Shown piece after piece: positions 52,031 through 63,257 of a stretch of 64,000 nucleotides of DNA. Each line of letters opens with the position of its first letter. Position 1 is the stretch's first letter. Below the pieces are notes generated by a model. The model was not told the DNA's origin. It saw only the letters and a program-made list of their open reading frames with translations, and searched no databases. Both the position numbers and the translations under genes were made by a program. Source of the stretch: Enoplolaimus lenunculus (Eukaryota > Nematoda > Enoplea > Enoplida > Thoracostomopsidae); the NCBI GenBank assembly GCA_030248215.1, contig JASANG010002507.1:18032-82031 (forward strand), written 5' to 3'.

Positions 52031-53998
52031 GATGAAGGGGTTATGCAAGACCCCTGCATTGAATTCGAGGGGTCATCGAGCACAAATTTTTGTTTAAGTC
52101 ATACTACCAGTTCATTAATTGAAGGGTATATTAGGCGTATATTTATAGTTTTATGATGAAATCTAAATACATACCAATTTTATTTTATACTAAAAAATAG
52201 GTGTTGTCGGGGGTGTTTTAGATGGGAGTAGAGAAGAAAACATTCATCCTGAAACTTTAAGATTTATAAGAACAACATATACTAATTGGAAAAAATCCTG
52301 ACCATGACCCAGGTTTCGCTATACTCAGAATGCAAGCAACGGATAGTGAAATAACGGAAGCGTATGGGGATAAAAATAACGAAAACGAAATCATAAAACG
52401 GATATTGAAGAATAAAAGTTTAAAAGATGTTTTATTTTTTTGTCAATACAATTTAGACATTGTAATATTCACCAGTATTTTTAAAATTGATAACGTTAGG
52501 GAATGCACTTAAAATTTTTAAAAGAAAATTTCAGCTTTTTTACTCCAATTCGACTATAGTTGCATCAGCATATCATAATTGAAAAGACAAATGTTTTATA
52601 AAGTAATTTCTAAGTAATTCTGAGCATAAAATTAACAGAAACTCTTGAAAACGGACATCGATTTTTACCGGAAACCAAAGTAGGTTTTGTGACATTTTAA
52701 ATTGGCTTAAACTTTTAAAAGTGGTGTCCAATAATTTAGATTTTCAAATATTTTTGTGATATTTCAACACTTTAGCGCATAGATAGCTTTGTTCACACGC
52801 AAACACTTGGGGAGTTTTCATGTGAAGCTTAAATATGCCAAAAATTTTCAAAATCGTAAAGATCCAATTGTGAAATAGCCATTTTTTATGTTTAATAAAA
52901 CAGTAAATAATATCGGCTACAGTAGAACATATTACAAAAGTTCGTGTGTAAACCGTAAACATTATTATACACCGTGACGTCAAAATTTACAATTAAAGTC
53001 AACAAAACTCAGGTGAAAGTTGCACAAAGGTATGCCGTTTTGGAACTGCAGTCCTCTGTGGCAGCAGTTTGAACGCATTCTCGACATATAATACACAGTT
53101 CACGTACAATTGGCGTGTGAAGAAATATCGGTTTTCTCTGTGTTATAATCGAGAGAGCAAAGTTAACATTTTCATGCTTTCTTGTGCCGTTTTTAGTTGC
53201 TGCGGCAGAACTCAGCGGTTGTTTTTTAATAAAAAAAGTTATAAACACAAATAAGTACTAACAGGTCCAAGCGGGTACACACCAAAGTCACGGTTTATCA
53301 ACGGTGTAGACTGAACCAGCAAACGAAAGCCACAATATTGCAGTTAATAGATTTAGTGCTAAAATTGTGTTGGTCAATTACTGTTGGTAAAATATTTTTT
53401 ACTGTTAATCGCGCATCCCGTCAGAATTTTTTGGATCCGCTAGACTCAATAGACAGTTGTATCATAACCGTTCGAGATGTTTTTAGTGTAAATTCCTACC
53501 GACAACTACGGGTTGTTTCTTTTCACAATATTTATCGAAACAAATTTGCGGTCTAAAAAAGTCTTAACTCATTTCGCGTGCTTTTTTTCACTAAAATACG
53601 CATTGATTACATACACAAAACAGGGATTTTGGAACGATTTTTGTCTCCAGGGTATGACATTAATTAATACATTTCTAGAATGTGATATTCGACTAATCTG
53701 TTTCTGAAGTGCACGGTACCTGTGATTATGGCCCTGATACTTGTTCTACGGAGCCAATTCACACCCCTGGTTCCCGGAAATGGTACAGATATATAATTGT
53801 ACAATTTATTGTCACGTTATATAATTTTGTCGATTCGTTCGTTAATATTAAACAGTTGCTACGTAGTATTCTGTATTTTGAAACGTATATATATTATTTT
53901 GCGACAGTTTTTCAGCAATGTTGATTGAAATCGGCCGTTAAAGTTTACTTTTTTAATGTTCCCACCATTACGCCCTTACCACAACATCGACTGGGCAC

Positions 53999-54204
53999 AC
54001 TAGCGGATTCTGACGGAGGGCGGAGGGGGGCGTGCACCCCCCGTCCGAAAATTTTCATGATAAAATGGTAAGTAAGGTCACCCTACCTAATACAAGTTTT
54101 CTCCCTCAAAAAATATTTGTATATGTAGCGTAGCGTAAAAATTACCTTTCATAACTTTTGCCAGTCCGGCCCATTTATGTCGCAAATTTCTGGATCCGCT
54201 GTTG
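53999..54204. mobile_element. MITE with AGCGGATYC ends
   Basis: Ends CTAGCGGATTCTGACGG and TTTCTGGATCCGCTG are inverted and enclose G-rich then AT-rich sequence. The start CAGTGGCGGATCCAGC near 12116 is a similar end. The target duplication is not clear. Confidence 0.5.
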
Positions 54205-54391
54205 ACTACGCAAAAGAATTTTAAATTCGCTATTGTCGCATTCGAAATATTGTCAAAATAATTTTACGCTCAAGTGAATAAATTGGTACAAATGGTACAT
54301 GCATGCAAAATAATACCAGATCATAGTGAGAAGTTTGTAGTATTTTAAGTGAAACTACTTCTGGCTGTATGAGATAATTTTGAAGCATTCT

Positions 54392-54497
54392 ACGCTGCAA
54401 AAAATGGTGAGTCAAATTGAATCGCTCCGAAATAGGCTTTGCGGGACTACATAAACTGAGTCAAATTTGACTCCACCAGAGTCAAATTCGACTCACT
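54392..54497. repeat. Fragment of the TA-flanked TGAGTCA MITE
   Basis: Left half of the 45821-46032 family, beginning GCTGCAAAAAATGGTGAGTC. The right end is missing. Confidence 0.7.
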
Positions 54498-56080
54498 ACG
54501 GCCCGCCAACAACATCGGAATTGGCAAATGAACAAGCTAATGATAAGATTTTACGCTTTATTCGACAACACGCTGTCGATATCGCAATTCGAGGTAGCTG
54601 ACCAAATGCTCGAGGCATCAGGGTACAAAGCAACATTAGGAATGATAAGTATGAATGCTAACATCAAACACCGAAATGTACCATAACCGCTGTGACTGTT
54701 GGTGGCTTGCAAATTTGAGATTAAAACATGTTAACCGAAGTTTTATGGTCCGTAAACAATGTATATATACTTCTACCCAATAAGCCAATTAAAAAGCCGC
54801 AATGCTAAATACACTGCAAGAAATTCTTTATAAAACGCAGATTTGTTGCATTCATGATGCGTTAATTTTCTGTAAAAGAAAGCAATTGCTTGAGGTTTTG
54901 CTTTTTGTTATGTTGCAATACAGCACCAGCAGCGATAGCTGGTGTATTCGTTGCAAGCGAAACATCAGCATTATCGTCTTGAAGCACCAAAATAGGTCTT
55001 TGGAATTTGCAGGTTTTAGTTTAAAGAAATCAACCAAAAACCACACAATCTCTCTGCCAAAATTCTAAAACTAGCAATTGGTTATCAGGATGATTTGAAT
55101 AAACCTCTCAGCGTTCATTTGTATCCCTCTACACAATGCAGTGATCTGAGGTACACAACGGTCGTTTGTGAACGTAAAAACAACCAGCGAATTGGGAAAT
55201 CAATATTTTATGTATTTGCTGCGTTTGTTCTCAGTACTTGGTCTTGTTTTCAAAATTTTTAAACAAGTTTTAAAGGTTTTCATGTATCAACCGGATAATA
55301 CAACGAGACAACCTACATTGAAACACGTTTACTTGGTTGCGTTTCAATAGCGCAAGTTCTGATTATTAATGCTACGGAAGAATTCAATCATCGAGAAAGA
55401 TTGCGCAGAGCGTATAAGCTGCTAAGAGATTTTGGATCTTTCAGTTATATATACGTCGTCCGCCAATCATAAACTCGGTCATTTTTGGAAACAAAATTTC
55501 TGAGTATTTCGGACTCATATAAACAAAACGAATTGTTTTCCGAAATTTTATAATTTTGTTTGATTTTTTCAGTATGGAATGTTGACCAATAAAGTTAAAG
55601 ATTCTTTTTGCATTAAATATTGAAAATACGGATAGCGTAACGTGCATGAATGAGAAAAACGAATGGCGATTAAATCAAATGCTTTAGGTAAAAATTGACT
55701 GAATTATTGCTATTTGTAGCTTTGTGTTTTCTTAAGTCCCGAAGAGCGAAGATTTGAAACCCTTAGATATTTCATTAAAAAATTATTAAAATTAATAGTA
55801 ATCAAACGATCACGAATCGTGGTGAGGCGCTTTAAAGATGCAAATGTTTTCAAAATCAAACCGCTTTTGCAAGCCCGAGCTGGCAGGCACACATAACGGC
55901 AAATAGCCCAATTCGAGAACTGGCTGCTAGACGAAAGTAACCTTATTACACCCTTCGACTTAAATTTGCAAGCCGTGGGGAAGCATTGGTATATAAATAT
56001 CTAGTTTTAGCGAGACATTTGTATAGAACTAAAGACAAACTTCTTATATGTAAAATAATAGAATTTTTATTTAGAAATTT

Positions 56081-56224
56081 GGACCAGCGTAGAAGAACAG
56101 GAGGGTAAACAGTAGTACAAGTTGGCATATTCGTAAGCGTGCGCCTAAAGCAAACTGATTGGTCTAAAGCTTACTCAATTGCGGCACGGCTGAAAAACGT
56201 TCCGCCCCCTATCTTACATGGGCT
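56081..56224. mobile_element. MITE with GGCCCATG ends, degenerate
   Basis: Left GGACCAGCGTAGAAGAACAG, right CGCCCCCTATCTTACATGGG. The inner CCTAAG array is much reduced. Confidence 0.6.
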
Positions 56225-56778
56225 CAAATTTTAGAACCTGAAATTAGTTGCCAAAGTCGTGAGATGTTGAGTTAGTGGTCAAAATTATCAGAGCAGATTA
56301 GACGTGTCGATAGTGCAAACTTTGCTGCCAAAATGTAATTCGGACGTTCGACTGTTATTCCGAAAACCTGGTACACGTAAAATCGGTAGTAAAATTTTGT
56401 ATAGTTTTACGCTATTTTCAACTTATCGGATGGACTGCCATTCACCTTTTTATCTAAGAGTACAAAATAGTGGTAGACCACACTGGCCACCTTCCGTTCA
56501 AAACGTGTCATTAACCGGTTCAGACCACGCTCAGATAAAGAATACGCTTTGAACACATTTATTTCATGGACTACAGACATAAATGAAATGACGCTTAAAA
56601 TACAAAATAAATATTTGTTTCTTTGCAATATATTTGGTACTTACTGATCGTTCACAAATATCAATTTAACACAACCTCACAAACATCGGGAACTTACTAG
56701 CAATTAATATATATGGTCCTTAAACGTTATTTCAAGAGAACCGTTTAAAAACAAAAGTAAAACGAACATCAATTTTGC

Positions 56779-57087
56779 GGCCAATGCTACTTTAAGGGCG
56801 TAACAGTAGATTAAGCGTGTTCTTAACCCTTTTTCACATGAATATTTTCTATTTCCCCTGAGACCTACTTTTATGCTAGCATTCGAACTCCAGTGACTGG
56901 AGTGGGAGGCGTATACCGTCACCGCTCAGCTATAGGCAACTCAATGTGAGAAGGGGTTAAGCCTAAGTCTAAGCAAGTGTTGCAAAAATGAGTTCCTAAG
57001 CCTACGCGAAAAATGTAACCTAGAATCTAAACCTACTCTTTTATTGACCCACCAGAAACCTGGACGCCCCTTAAAGTAACATGGGCC
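56779..57087. mobile_element. MITE with GGCCCATG ends, exact duplication, interrupted
   Basis: Flanked exactly by AATTTTGC (56771-56778 and 57088-57095). Its 309 bp include a 130-bp TTAA-flanked insertion. Without that it is about 175 bp, the same as the copies at 47710 and 49505. Confidence 0.88.
56827..56956 (-). mobile_element. TTAA-flanked element with tRNA-like interior
   Basis: 130-bp insertion flanked by TTAA on both sides, with inverted ends CCCTTTTTCACAT and ATGTGAGAAGGGG. The TTAA site and CCC ends suit piggyBac-type elements. On the minus strand the interior reads like a tRNA: A box ATAGCTGAGCGGT, a long variable-arm-like part, and B box AGTTCGAATGC. Its 3' part is shared with the SINE-like copies at 37814 and 41821. 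Confidence 0.8.
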
Positions 57088-57457
57088 AATTTTGCCATTA
57101 ATGTTTTAAAAACGTATATATTATGTAAGTTTAGTCTAAACATTAGAGCCTAGGTTTGCGCCATAATAGTGCTCATAACAAACTGTTGAACTAACGTTTA
57201 CAATTTTACTACATAGTGCGTCGAGATCTGATCGAAACACAAAATTACCAGAAAGCTGTCAAAATGAGGCAATATTCTCCGGAATCATCGGGCGCGAAAA
57301 ACTACGAAAAAAATAGCTACAAACAGATTAAATAAACAAAAGACAATATATTTTTTTATGTAGATTTATAGTAATAACTGCTACCTTTTACCCTCTGAAG
57401 ACCGGGTTTTCGATGCAGCGCAACGATTAAGGTTTAAGCAATCAAACATGCCCTACA

Positions 57458-57838
57458 CAGGGTGCAACCGGAATTACAATTTACCGGAACCGGAATTTAA
57501 AATTACCGGAAACGGGAAATGAAAAATACATGCCACTGAAATTCATTTTCATTTTGCAATATTGTTACTGAAATAATTATATAGTTAGAGATAGGTATTC
57601 ACTTTATAGATTTTCATAATCCACGGAAGCCATATCTACCTTCGATGGTTTATTTTTGACAATTGTCAAGGTTTACATATTATACTAAAGAAATTTATTT
57701 AATTTTAATCGTCCTTTTTTAGTAAAATATTTTAATTTCCACCTAAGAAAATTTAATACCGAAAATTTCAATTTTGGTAAAAATTTACTGGAACCGGAGG
57801 GTGGAAAATGCCGGAACTAAGATTCCGGTCGCACCCTG
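57458..57838. mobile_element. hAT-type MITE, CCGGAA subfamily
   Basis: 381 bp from CAGGGTGCAACCGGAATTAC to ATTCCGGTCGCACCCTG. Flanks GCCCTACA and GATCTACA match at 6 of 8. Close relative of 4549-4937 and 21343-21716. Confidence 0.82.
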
Positions 57839-58317
57839 GATCTACAGCCTATACATACACAAAACCAACATAGACAAACGCTTATACAGCAAACAAGTTA
57901 TTTCGGCTAAACGTTCTTCGTTAAATATTAAACAGGGGTATCTATATGCTGCTCTTAAAACAATACTTTGAGTAAAAACATCTGTTTTTCATTCAATAAT
58001 TGCAAAACTATATATGCAACATGTATTAAAACAACAATTTGCATATGTCAGTTGAAACAATCTGCGTATAACTCAGCTGACATAAGCCAACAGTTGCCGT
58101 CTTATCAGGTTAATACGTCACTTGCCAATCTCAAAACTCCATGACAATACATACATTACAACAAAAATCGAGACAAAAACTATAAATTTAACTACAGAGA
58201 CAGTCACCAATTCATTACAGCATTAATAATTTAGATGCAAATACATATACAAAGTTAAAATGCATACAAAAATTAAACAAATTTATAAAGATATGGTAAC
58301 ACAACGCTTATTTAATA

Positions 58318-58359
58318 CTAGCTAATGTTCTGCCAGACGTCGAGATATTCTTGGACAAC
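58318..58359 (-). CDS. DUF4211 gene, last exon
   Basis: Thirteen codons and stop: VVQEYLDVWQNIS, TAG. Found by its CTGTTTCAG acceptor and phase. An ATTAAA follows within a few bases of the stop but is too close to be a likely poly(A) signal by itself. Confidence 0.82.
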   Translation of the reverse strand, partial: VVQEYLDVWQNIS

Positions 58360-61300
58360 CTGAAACAGATTTATTGCGTGTTCCTTCTATAATCAGCACA
58401 ATATATACTAAAGACAAAGAGTATGCAACTGTAAACTACCAAGCTTTTACACACATTCACTACTTCAAATTACAATTTGGATTCAAAGTCGTATCTCTGC
58501 AACCCATCATTGTATGCTTCCGAATGGTAACCAATTTTTTAATATCCCGTTCAATAATTATGCCAAAATGACTATGTTTAAGTCTCGGCTACGATTTTAA
58601 ATGTTGCGCCCTGATAAAAAGTTTCAACCTTGCTCGTAAGTTATCGGATGCCTTTGTGTGCGCTTCCTGTAATTTTTAGCCTCCCCCTCCCACCATAACA
58701 ACGTCAGCTGGTCGTGGGCATGGACAAGAGGTTTGTCGTGGCTTGATCCTATGTGGTAAGTAATCACATCTCGATGTTTTATATCACACTAAAGCATACC
58801 TGATTCACCCATGTTCGATTGCGTAAACATTGTTCAGTTACAACGGCGGGCTCCACGTTTGGACCAGCATCTTCAACGATCAGTTCAACCTAACCAAACA
58901 AATAAAAAATTTCATGTTACTAAAAGTCTGATGACAGCAACGTTACACTTACAGTACCAGCGGGACTGTTGATTCACAAACAACATTGGAAACAACTTGT
59001 TCCAATGATTCTCAGAGGAATCCAAGTTAACGATCCGGTTTCATTGCGATGTTCTCCATGTTAATAGTTTATGACTTAAGATTGGCCGCGGAAAAAGAAG
59101 AACAAAAGTATGAAACACACTCAGATACTGTAAACAAATTGAAAGATGTTTCAACAAATATCTAATTAAACCGAGTCACTATTGAAAATTTCATAAGCAC
59201 CAACAAAAAACGGTTAATAAAACATACTTTGTCTTGGCACTTGCGATATAAATTATATTTCATATGATACAGTTTATGGTAACAAGAGGCAAGTTCTGAA
59301 CAGTATTTGCACACGTGAAATTCCTGAAACGCATGAAAACCATAAGTACATATTAGCAAACACGGTGCACTTTTAAAGGTTAGACTAATTTTTATCCTGG
59401 CAATAGTGTTTAGGGTTGCGCTATAGGTTGCAATGTCGCGTTCGAGTTCCGCCGTGCGTTATGAAGACAAGTAACTTTAGAAAAAACGCGGAACTGCACG
59501 AAATACTGAAGCATATGCAACATTAAGAGTGGAGCTATGCGTATTAATAATCTTAACGTCATCCGGCACGCCGTTACTGTGCACCGCCTGACAGACTACG
59601 ACGGTCGGTGCCGCGCAACAAGTATAGCGCCATCTTAAATTTTTATCAGGATATCACCAAAATTATGTGCAGCCCCAACTTGTATTTTATAAAAACGTAG
59701 GATACAATCACAAAAACAAAATGTCACATAGTTCTCACCACTGAAGGTATAGGAGATCCAGAATGCGTACTGCGGTGTTGTTTGGGTTCCATGTTATCAA
59801 TTTGATATGGTTCTCCGTATACTTGTACGCTTACTTCAACGCTGCCACTGGTGCATGACTGAAATATTGTAAGTAAAACCGAGCTGGTATAACATCGTGC
59901 TCTATTTGATTGTTATCGTGGTACATATTATTTCAATATTTCACAGAAGAATTTTATTAAAACGTTATAAGTATACCAGCAAATTATAACACTTTCAGAC
60001 AGCTAAAATACTTTAGACATTCAGCACGTTAACACGCCTACCTGACACGGCAAACCAGACGCGTCGGCCTCGCTTACTGACAAGAACGGATACCACTCCA
60101 ACATTTCCTGAAAAATCGGTATTGAAATAACATTTTAATCGTTAATAAATTTGCTATGAAATAAGCAGTGTTCCAACTGCTTAAAAAAGCTCGTAAATGG
60201 AAGGTTTCACTGCATTCTAGAGTTATCTGAGAATACAAACGGTCCAGCTACTTACTTTAAAAGTCGACTGCCACGACACCGAGTTTATCAAACGAGCTTT
60301 CTTTTCTAGATTTGTCGATTCGATTTCTGTTACATCTTTTGACAACTGCCAACCTAAAATGAGATATTAGTGCAACAATGATAACCGTGTCACATTCACA
60401 AGTTAATCATAGATTTTAAAAAATTAAACTAATTTATTAGTTATTAGAATAAAAATACTAAATAAACAATTCTGTTTGCCAAAGAGAATAAGGCAAACCA
60501 AGCTAAGATACAAAGTTTTGAAACCTAACCGATCTAAAAATTCTATAACCAATTCCGGTTATGCATTGCTGACCATATAAATACTGCTTGAAAAAAATTG
60601 TGCAAGTGTTTTCGATGCAGAAAAAAGTACACATAATATATAAGGAAAAACACTAGTTACAATATAACCGGAAGTCCAATGACTAATGTATGGCAAGACT
60701 AACTTGATGGCACTTGTTGAACTTGTTGTGATGCATCACTTTTCGACAGTGCATGCAGTATAAGTGCGTTCAAGTAGCTGTCAAGAGCTTTGCGTTGCGG
60801 ATGATCTTGAGGTGGGGTACCTCTTGGACCACCACCATGCTGGTCGCACTCCGGGGGCGATAGCCCACCCCACGCTTCGACACTACAAATAATTTTATGC
60901 GCGTTGCAGATGCATAATAGGTTGTGAGCTTCTTGTTAACCGTACGTACCTCAATTTTCTTTGTTAGCCTTACCTCAACAAGTGGCGCAATATACACAAA
61001 TTATACATTGTAGGACATGTTAAGATAAGGTTAGCAAGGGAAAACGTAATCGTATAACTTCGAGTAGTGTTCATCTTAACATATTATATAACGAGCTGAA
61101 AACCTGTAATACAACGAGAATACATCATTTCTGGGAGCGCTTATCAGCCACAAATGCCGTTAAATGGCTCCAACGAGCTAGTATTGGGTGGTAAAAGTTA
61201 ACACAACAGCAAAAAAACTTCAAACATTAGGCGAGATAAAGGTGGCGGAATCGCCTCCAACTGTTCAAATCCCCACGATTTTTCCCCTAGGTTGAACCTG

Positions 61301-63257
61301 GGAGAAGTCCTCTCCACAAAAAACGGTCGAGGGAGAAGTAAGAGTAGTAAAATTGAATGTAATCGGCTTCATTTAACTAACCTATCAAATACTTCGGTAG
61401 CAACTGCAGGTACAATTTCAATTAACGGATTTTCCAAAAGAACGGACGCTTGTGACCGTGAGTGTTCGACATAACGAACATTTACCGGAAGATAACGGTC
61501 AATATGTTCCATGCACCAGCCAGAATACTAAACAGATTATTGAACACGTATATAGGTCAACTATTCGAAGAAACAGTGTAAAATGTGTTAAGGGTAGCGC
61601 TATATTTTTGCCGCCGGTATCCGTGAGTGGAATCATGCACGAATAATTCGTGCGTGGCGTGGTACGGTAACGGACGACGCCGCACGACAAGCGTAGCGGT
61701 CCCTCAAGTCACTAACATATTAAACTACCTACATGTATTATCGGTCTGTCGCAATATATTTCAAAAAACATATGACAATGAGCATCTGTGGAATATAAAC
61801 TCTCCACACTTATCTGTTCTCATTGACATTGGCCATTTTAACTATTACAAAACCACTCGTTGTCGATTGCAGCAAGAACTGAAATATGCCAGTAAAAACC
61901 CACTAATACAGAAAGCAAAAAAAAACTTGTTACAAAGGGCCATTTCTATTCCGGCTCAAATTTCTACAGCTTAGTAGTAAGTAAAGTATGCAGTGCATTT
62001 ATATACCGTCGATGTGCTTTTGTACACATTTGCTTCGCCACATTCTTTGTCAAGAACATATTTTTGAAGTAAATTTTGATTATCCACACGCCATAAGGGA
62101 ATATCATCACACATATCAACGGATTCGTTCACAGCACCTTGAGACCGTTTAGTAATGTCTTCTTTACACACAATGAAGCAACCCTTTTGAAATAACTGAA
62201 AGTATGAGTCAAACAATATTACTTAAACAATTTAAAGGAGAAAAATACTCCTTTAATATTGCGCAGGTGTTAATGTTTACAATAGAGTGAAAGATTTACA
62301 AATACTAAACATCTGTAGCCATAAGAACACACCGGACTACGATCGGAGAGAATGTAGCTATGAAAATAATTACTGCTATCCATTCGATGCAACTTGTGGT
62401 ATAAGCTGCATCATATTACAGAGCATACTAGGCCGTTATATACTGATTGCTTTCTTTCATTAATAATATTTGAATCTTAGCAACATTTTCGGATTTAGAA
62501 TTTTTTAAAAACAAAATTACACCTAAGCCTAACAATGGAGAATGCCATTTAACCGGATCGGCGCACTTTTTACTTTGCTAGAGTTACTGAAAACAAATTA
62601 CGTAGTAATCAACACAGCACGGTAAACATGCATGTAATTTTTAAACAGCAAGAAGACCCTCAGTTCAAATCATCCATCAAGTCCCAGACTAGCTGATGAT
62701 TTTGTTTCTATAGTACTAAATTGCGTATGTGCTATGTGGATGAATTTGAGGAATATGCTGAGCCCAGCGCTATCCCCAATTTCTAGAAATACGCTAACAT
62801 TTGACAACATTGGGCGATAAGAAAAAGTCTCCGATATGCCGAGATAACAGTGAGAGTGCAAATTTATACGAGATCTTGTGAAACCGTTGACAAAATTATT
62901 GTAAAAGGCGGACAACCAATGCTTAAAACCTTACATTATCCATAGAATTTGCAATAACAGGAGCAGTCCGCGACACCAAAGACGATGTTGCCGGACCTGT
63001 GTTCGCACAAGAAACGCCAAGTGATGCTACACATGAAGTAGCAGCTGGTCCTGGTGATGGAGAAGTTTTAGCGCTACTAGTCGAGTTGACCGAAAGCAAG
63101 CTGAGATTAGCCACACATCGGCTGGATACTACTGTTGAGGTATGCGCGGAAACGTTTTGGACACTGAGATCCTGAATTCCAACTGTGGTTGTATTTATCA
63201 TAGTACTGCTGGTTAGCTGTACGCAAGGACTACTCGGTGCGGTGTTGCCATCTGTTA
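58318..63257 (-). CDS. DUF4211-domain protein, QSER1/PRR12-like (partial, spliced)
   Basis: Exons found, in transcript order: 63257-62935, 62195-62007, (one unresolved), 60882-60704, 60353-60256, 60107-60042, 59858-59739, 59323-59228, 58889-58800 and 58359-58318 with TAG. Except at the unresolved exon, all phases match. A Ser/Thr-rich stretch leads to LWRVDNQNLLQKY, then an amphipathic helix. A conserved domain follows with YPFLSV, LPCQSC, VYGEPYQ, CSELASCYHKLYHMKYNLYR and CLRNRTWV. The paired Cys, the GxPY motif and the C-x6-YHKLxHxKY segment match my memory of DUF4211, found in vertebrate QSER1 and PRR12, which are nuclear chromatin-associated proteins. The family call comes from recalled patterns, not a search. 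The 5' end is missing. Confidence 0.72.
58800..58889 (-). CDS. DUF4211 gene, CLRNRTWV exon
   Basis: 30 codons: VELIVEDAGPNVEPAVVTEQ then CLRNRTWVNQ, phase 0 at both ends, donor GTATGC. Confidence 0.87.
59228..59323 (-). CDS. DUF4211 gene, YHKLYHMKYNLY exon
   Basis: 32 codons: EFHVCKYCSELASCYHKLYH then MKYNLYRKCQDK. The most family-like segment, with conserved Cys, YH and H-x-KY. Donor GTATGT. Confidence 0.9.
59410..59637. mobile_element. GC-rich foldback MITE, GGGTTGCGCTATA ends
   Basis: Starts TTAGGGTTGCGCTATAG and ends AGTATAGCGCCATCTTAA. In a DUF4211-gene intron directly upstream of the exon ending at 59739. Confidence 0.7.
59739..59858 (-). CDS. DUF4211 gene, VYGEPYQ exon
   Basis: 40 codons: SCTSGSVEVSVQVYGEPYQI then a Ser/His-rich loop to SPIPSV. 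With the preceding CQ it forms C-Q-S-C, a possible metal-binding pair. Confidence 0.87.
60042..60107 (-). CDS. DUF4211 gene, domain start
   Basis: 22 codons: EMLEWYPFLSVSEADASGLP then CQ. The YPFL and C motifs open the DUF4211-like domain. Donor GTAGGC. Confidence 0.87.
60256..60353 (-). CDS. DUF4211 gene, WQLSKDVTEIE exon
   Basis: Encodes WQLSKDVTEIESTNLEKKAR then LINSVSWQSTFK. Acceptor CATTTTAG, donor GTAAGT, phase 1 in and 0 out. Confidence 0.85.
60704..60882 (-). CDS. DUF4211 gene, VEAWGGLSPPEC exon
   Basis: Encodes VEAWGGLSPPECDQHGGGPR, then RKALDSYLNALILHALSKSD and QQVQQVPS. The GTTAGT donor falls one base before an apparent stop and restores the phase required by the next exon, so that stop is intronic. 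An inner GTACCC site would skip the helix and is also in phase, giving a possible shorter form. Confidence 0.75.
61588..61708. mobile_element. Short GC-rich foldback MITE
   Basis: Starts TTAAGGGTAGCGCTATAT and ends GCGTAGCGGTCCCTCAA, about 120 bp, with inverted CGTGCGGCGTCGTCCGTTAC-like arms. In the intron region where one DUF4211 exon is missing. Confidence 0.6.
62007..62195 (-). CDS. DUF4211 gene, LWRVDNQNLLQKY exon
   Basis: 63 codons, phase 0 at both ends: LFQKGCFIVCKEDITKRSQG through YKSTST. The tryptophan and LLQKY core looks like a conserved folded segment. Donor GTATAT. Confidence 0.82.
62935..63257 (-). CDS. DUF4211 gene, Ser/Thr-rich exon
   Basis: Acceptor TTTTATTTCAG, then TDGNTAPSSPCVQLTSSTMI and onward to VIANSMDN, about 107 residues dominated by Ser, Thr, Val and Ala. 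Likely disordered. Donor GTAAGG in phase 0. It needs one base from an earlier exon that I could not place. Confidence 0.8.

Larger units (their letters stand above)
52031..58317. other. Intergenic region between the ShK and DUF4211 genes
   Basis: No exon I can support on either strand. The open frames here are under 90 codons without motifs. It holds the MITEs listed separately and otherwise AT-rich sequence. Both neighbouring genes are on the minus strand, so the ShK promoter and the DUF4211 3' end should be here. Confidence 0.5.

Noticed and set aside
56829-56957. A functional tRNA gene on the minus strand
   Set aside because: A and B boxes are present, but the acceptor stem does not pair and the unit is framed by inverted repeats and TTAA, so it is a repeat.
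37985-57000. CCTAAG runs as true telomere-derived interstitial tracts
   Set aside because: They lie between defined inverted ends with 8-bp target duplications, so they are part of a MITE family.
60692-60703. TAG after QQVPSS as the end of the DUF4211 protein
   Set aside because: A GTTAGT donor one base into that Ser codon gives exactly the phase the next exon needs, so the stop is intronic.
61627-61974. 115-codon plus-strand frame
   Set aside because: It overlaps a GC-rich MITE and DUF4211 intron sequence and has no recognisable motif.
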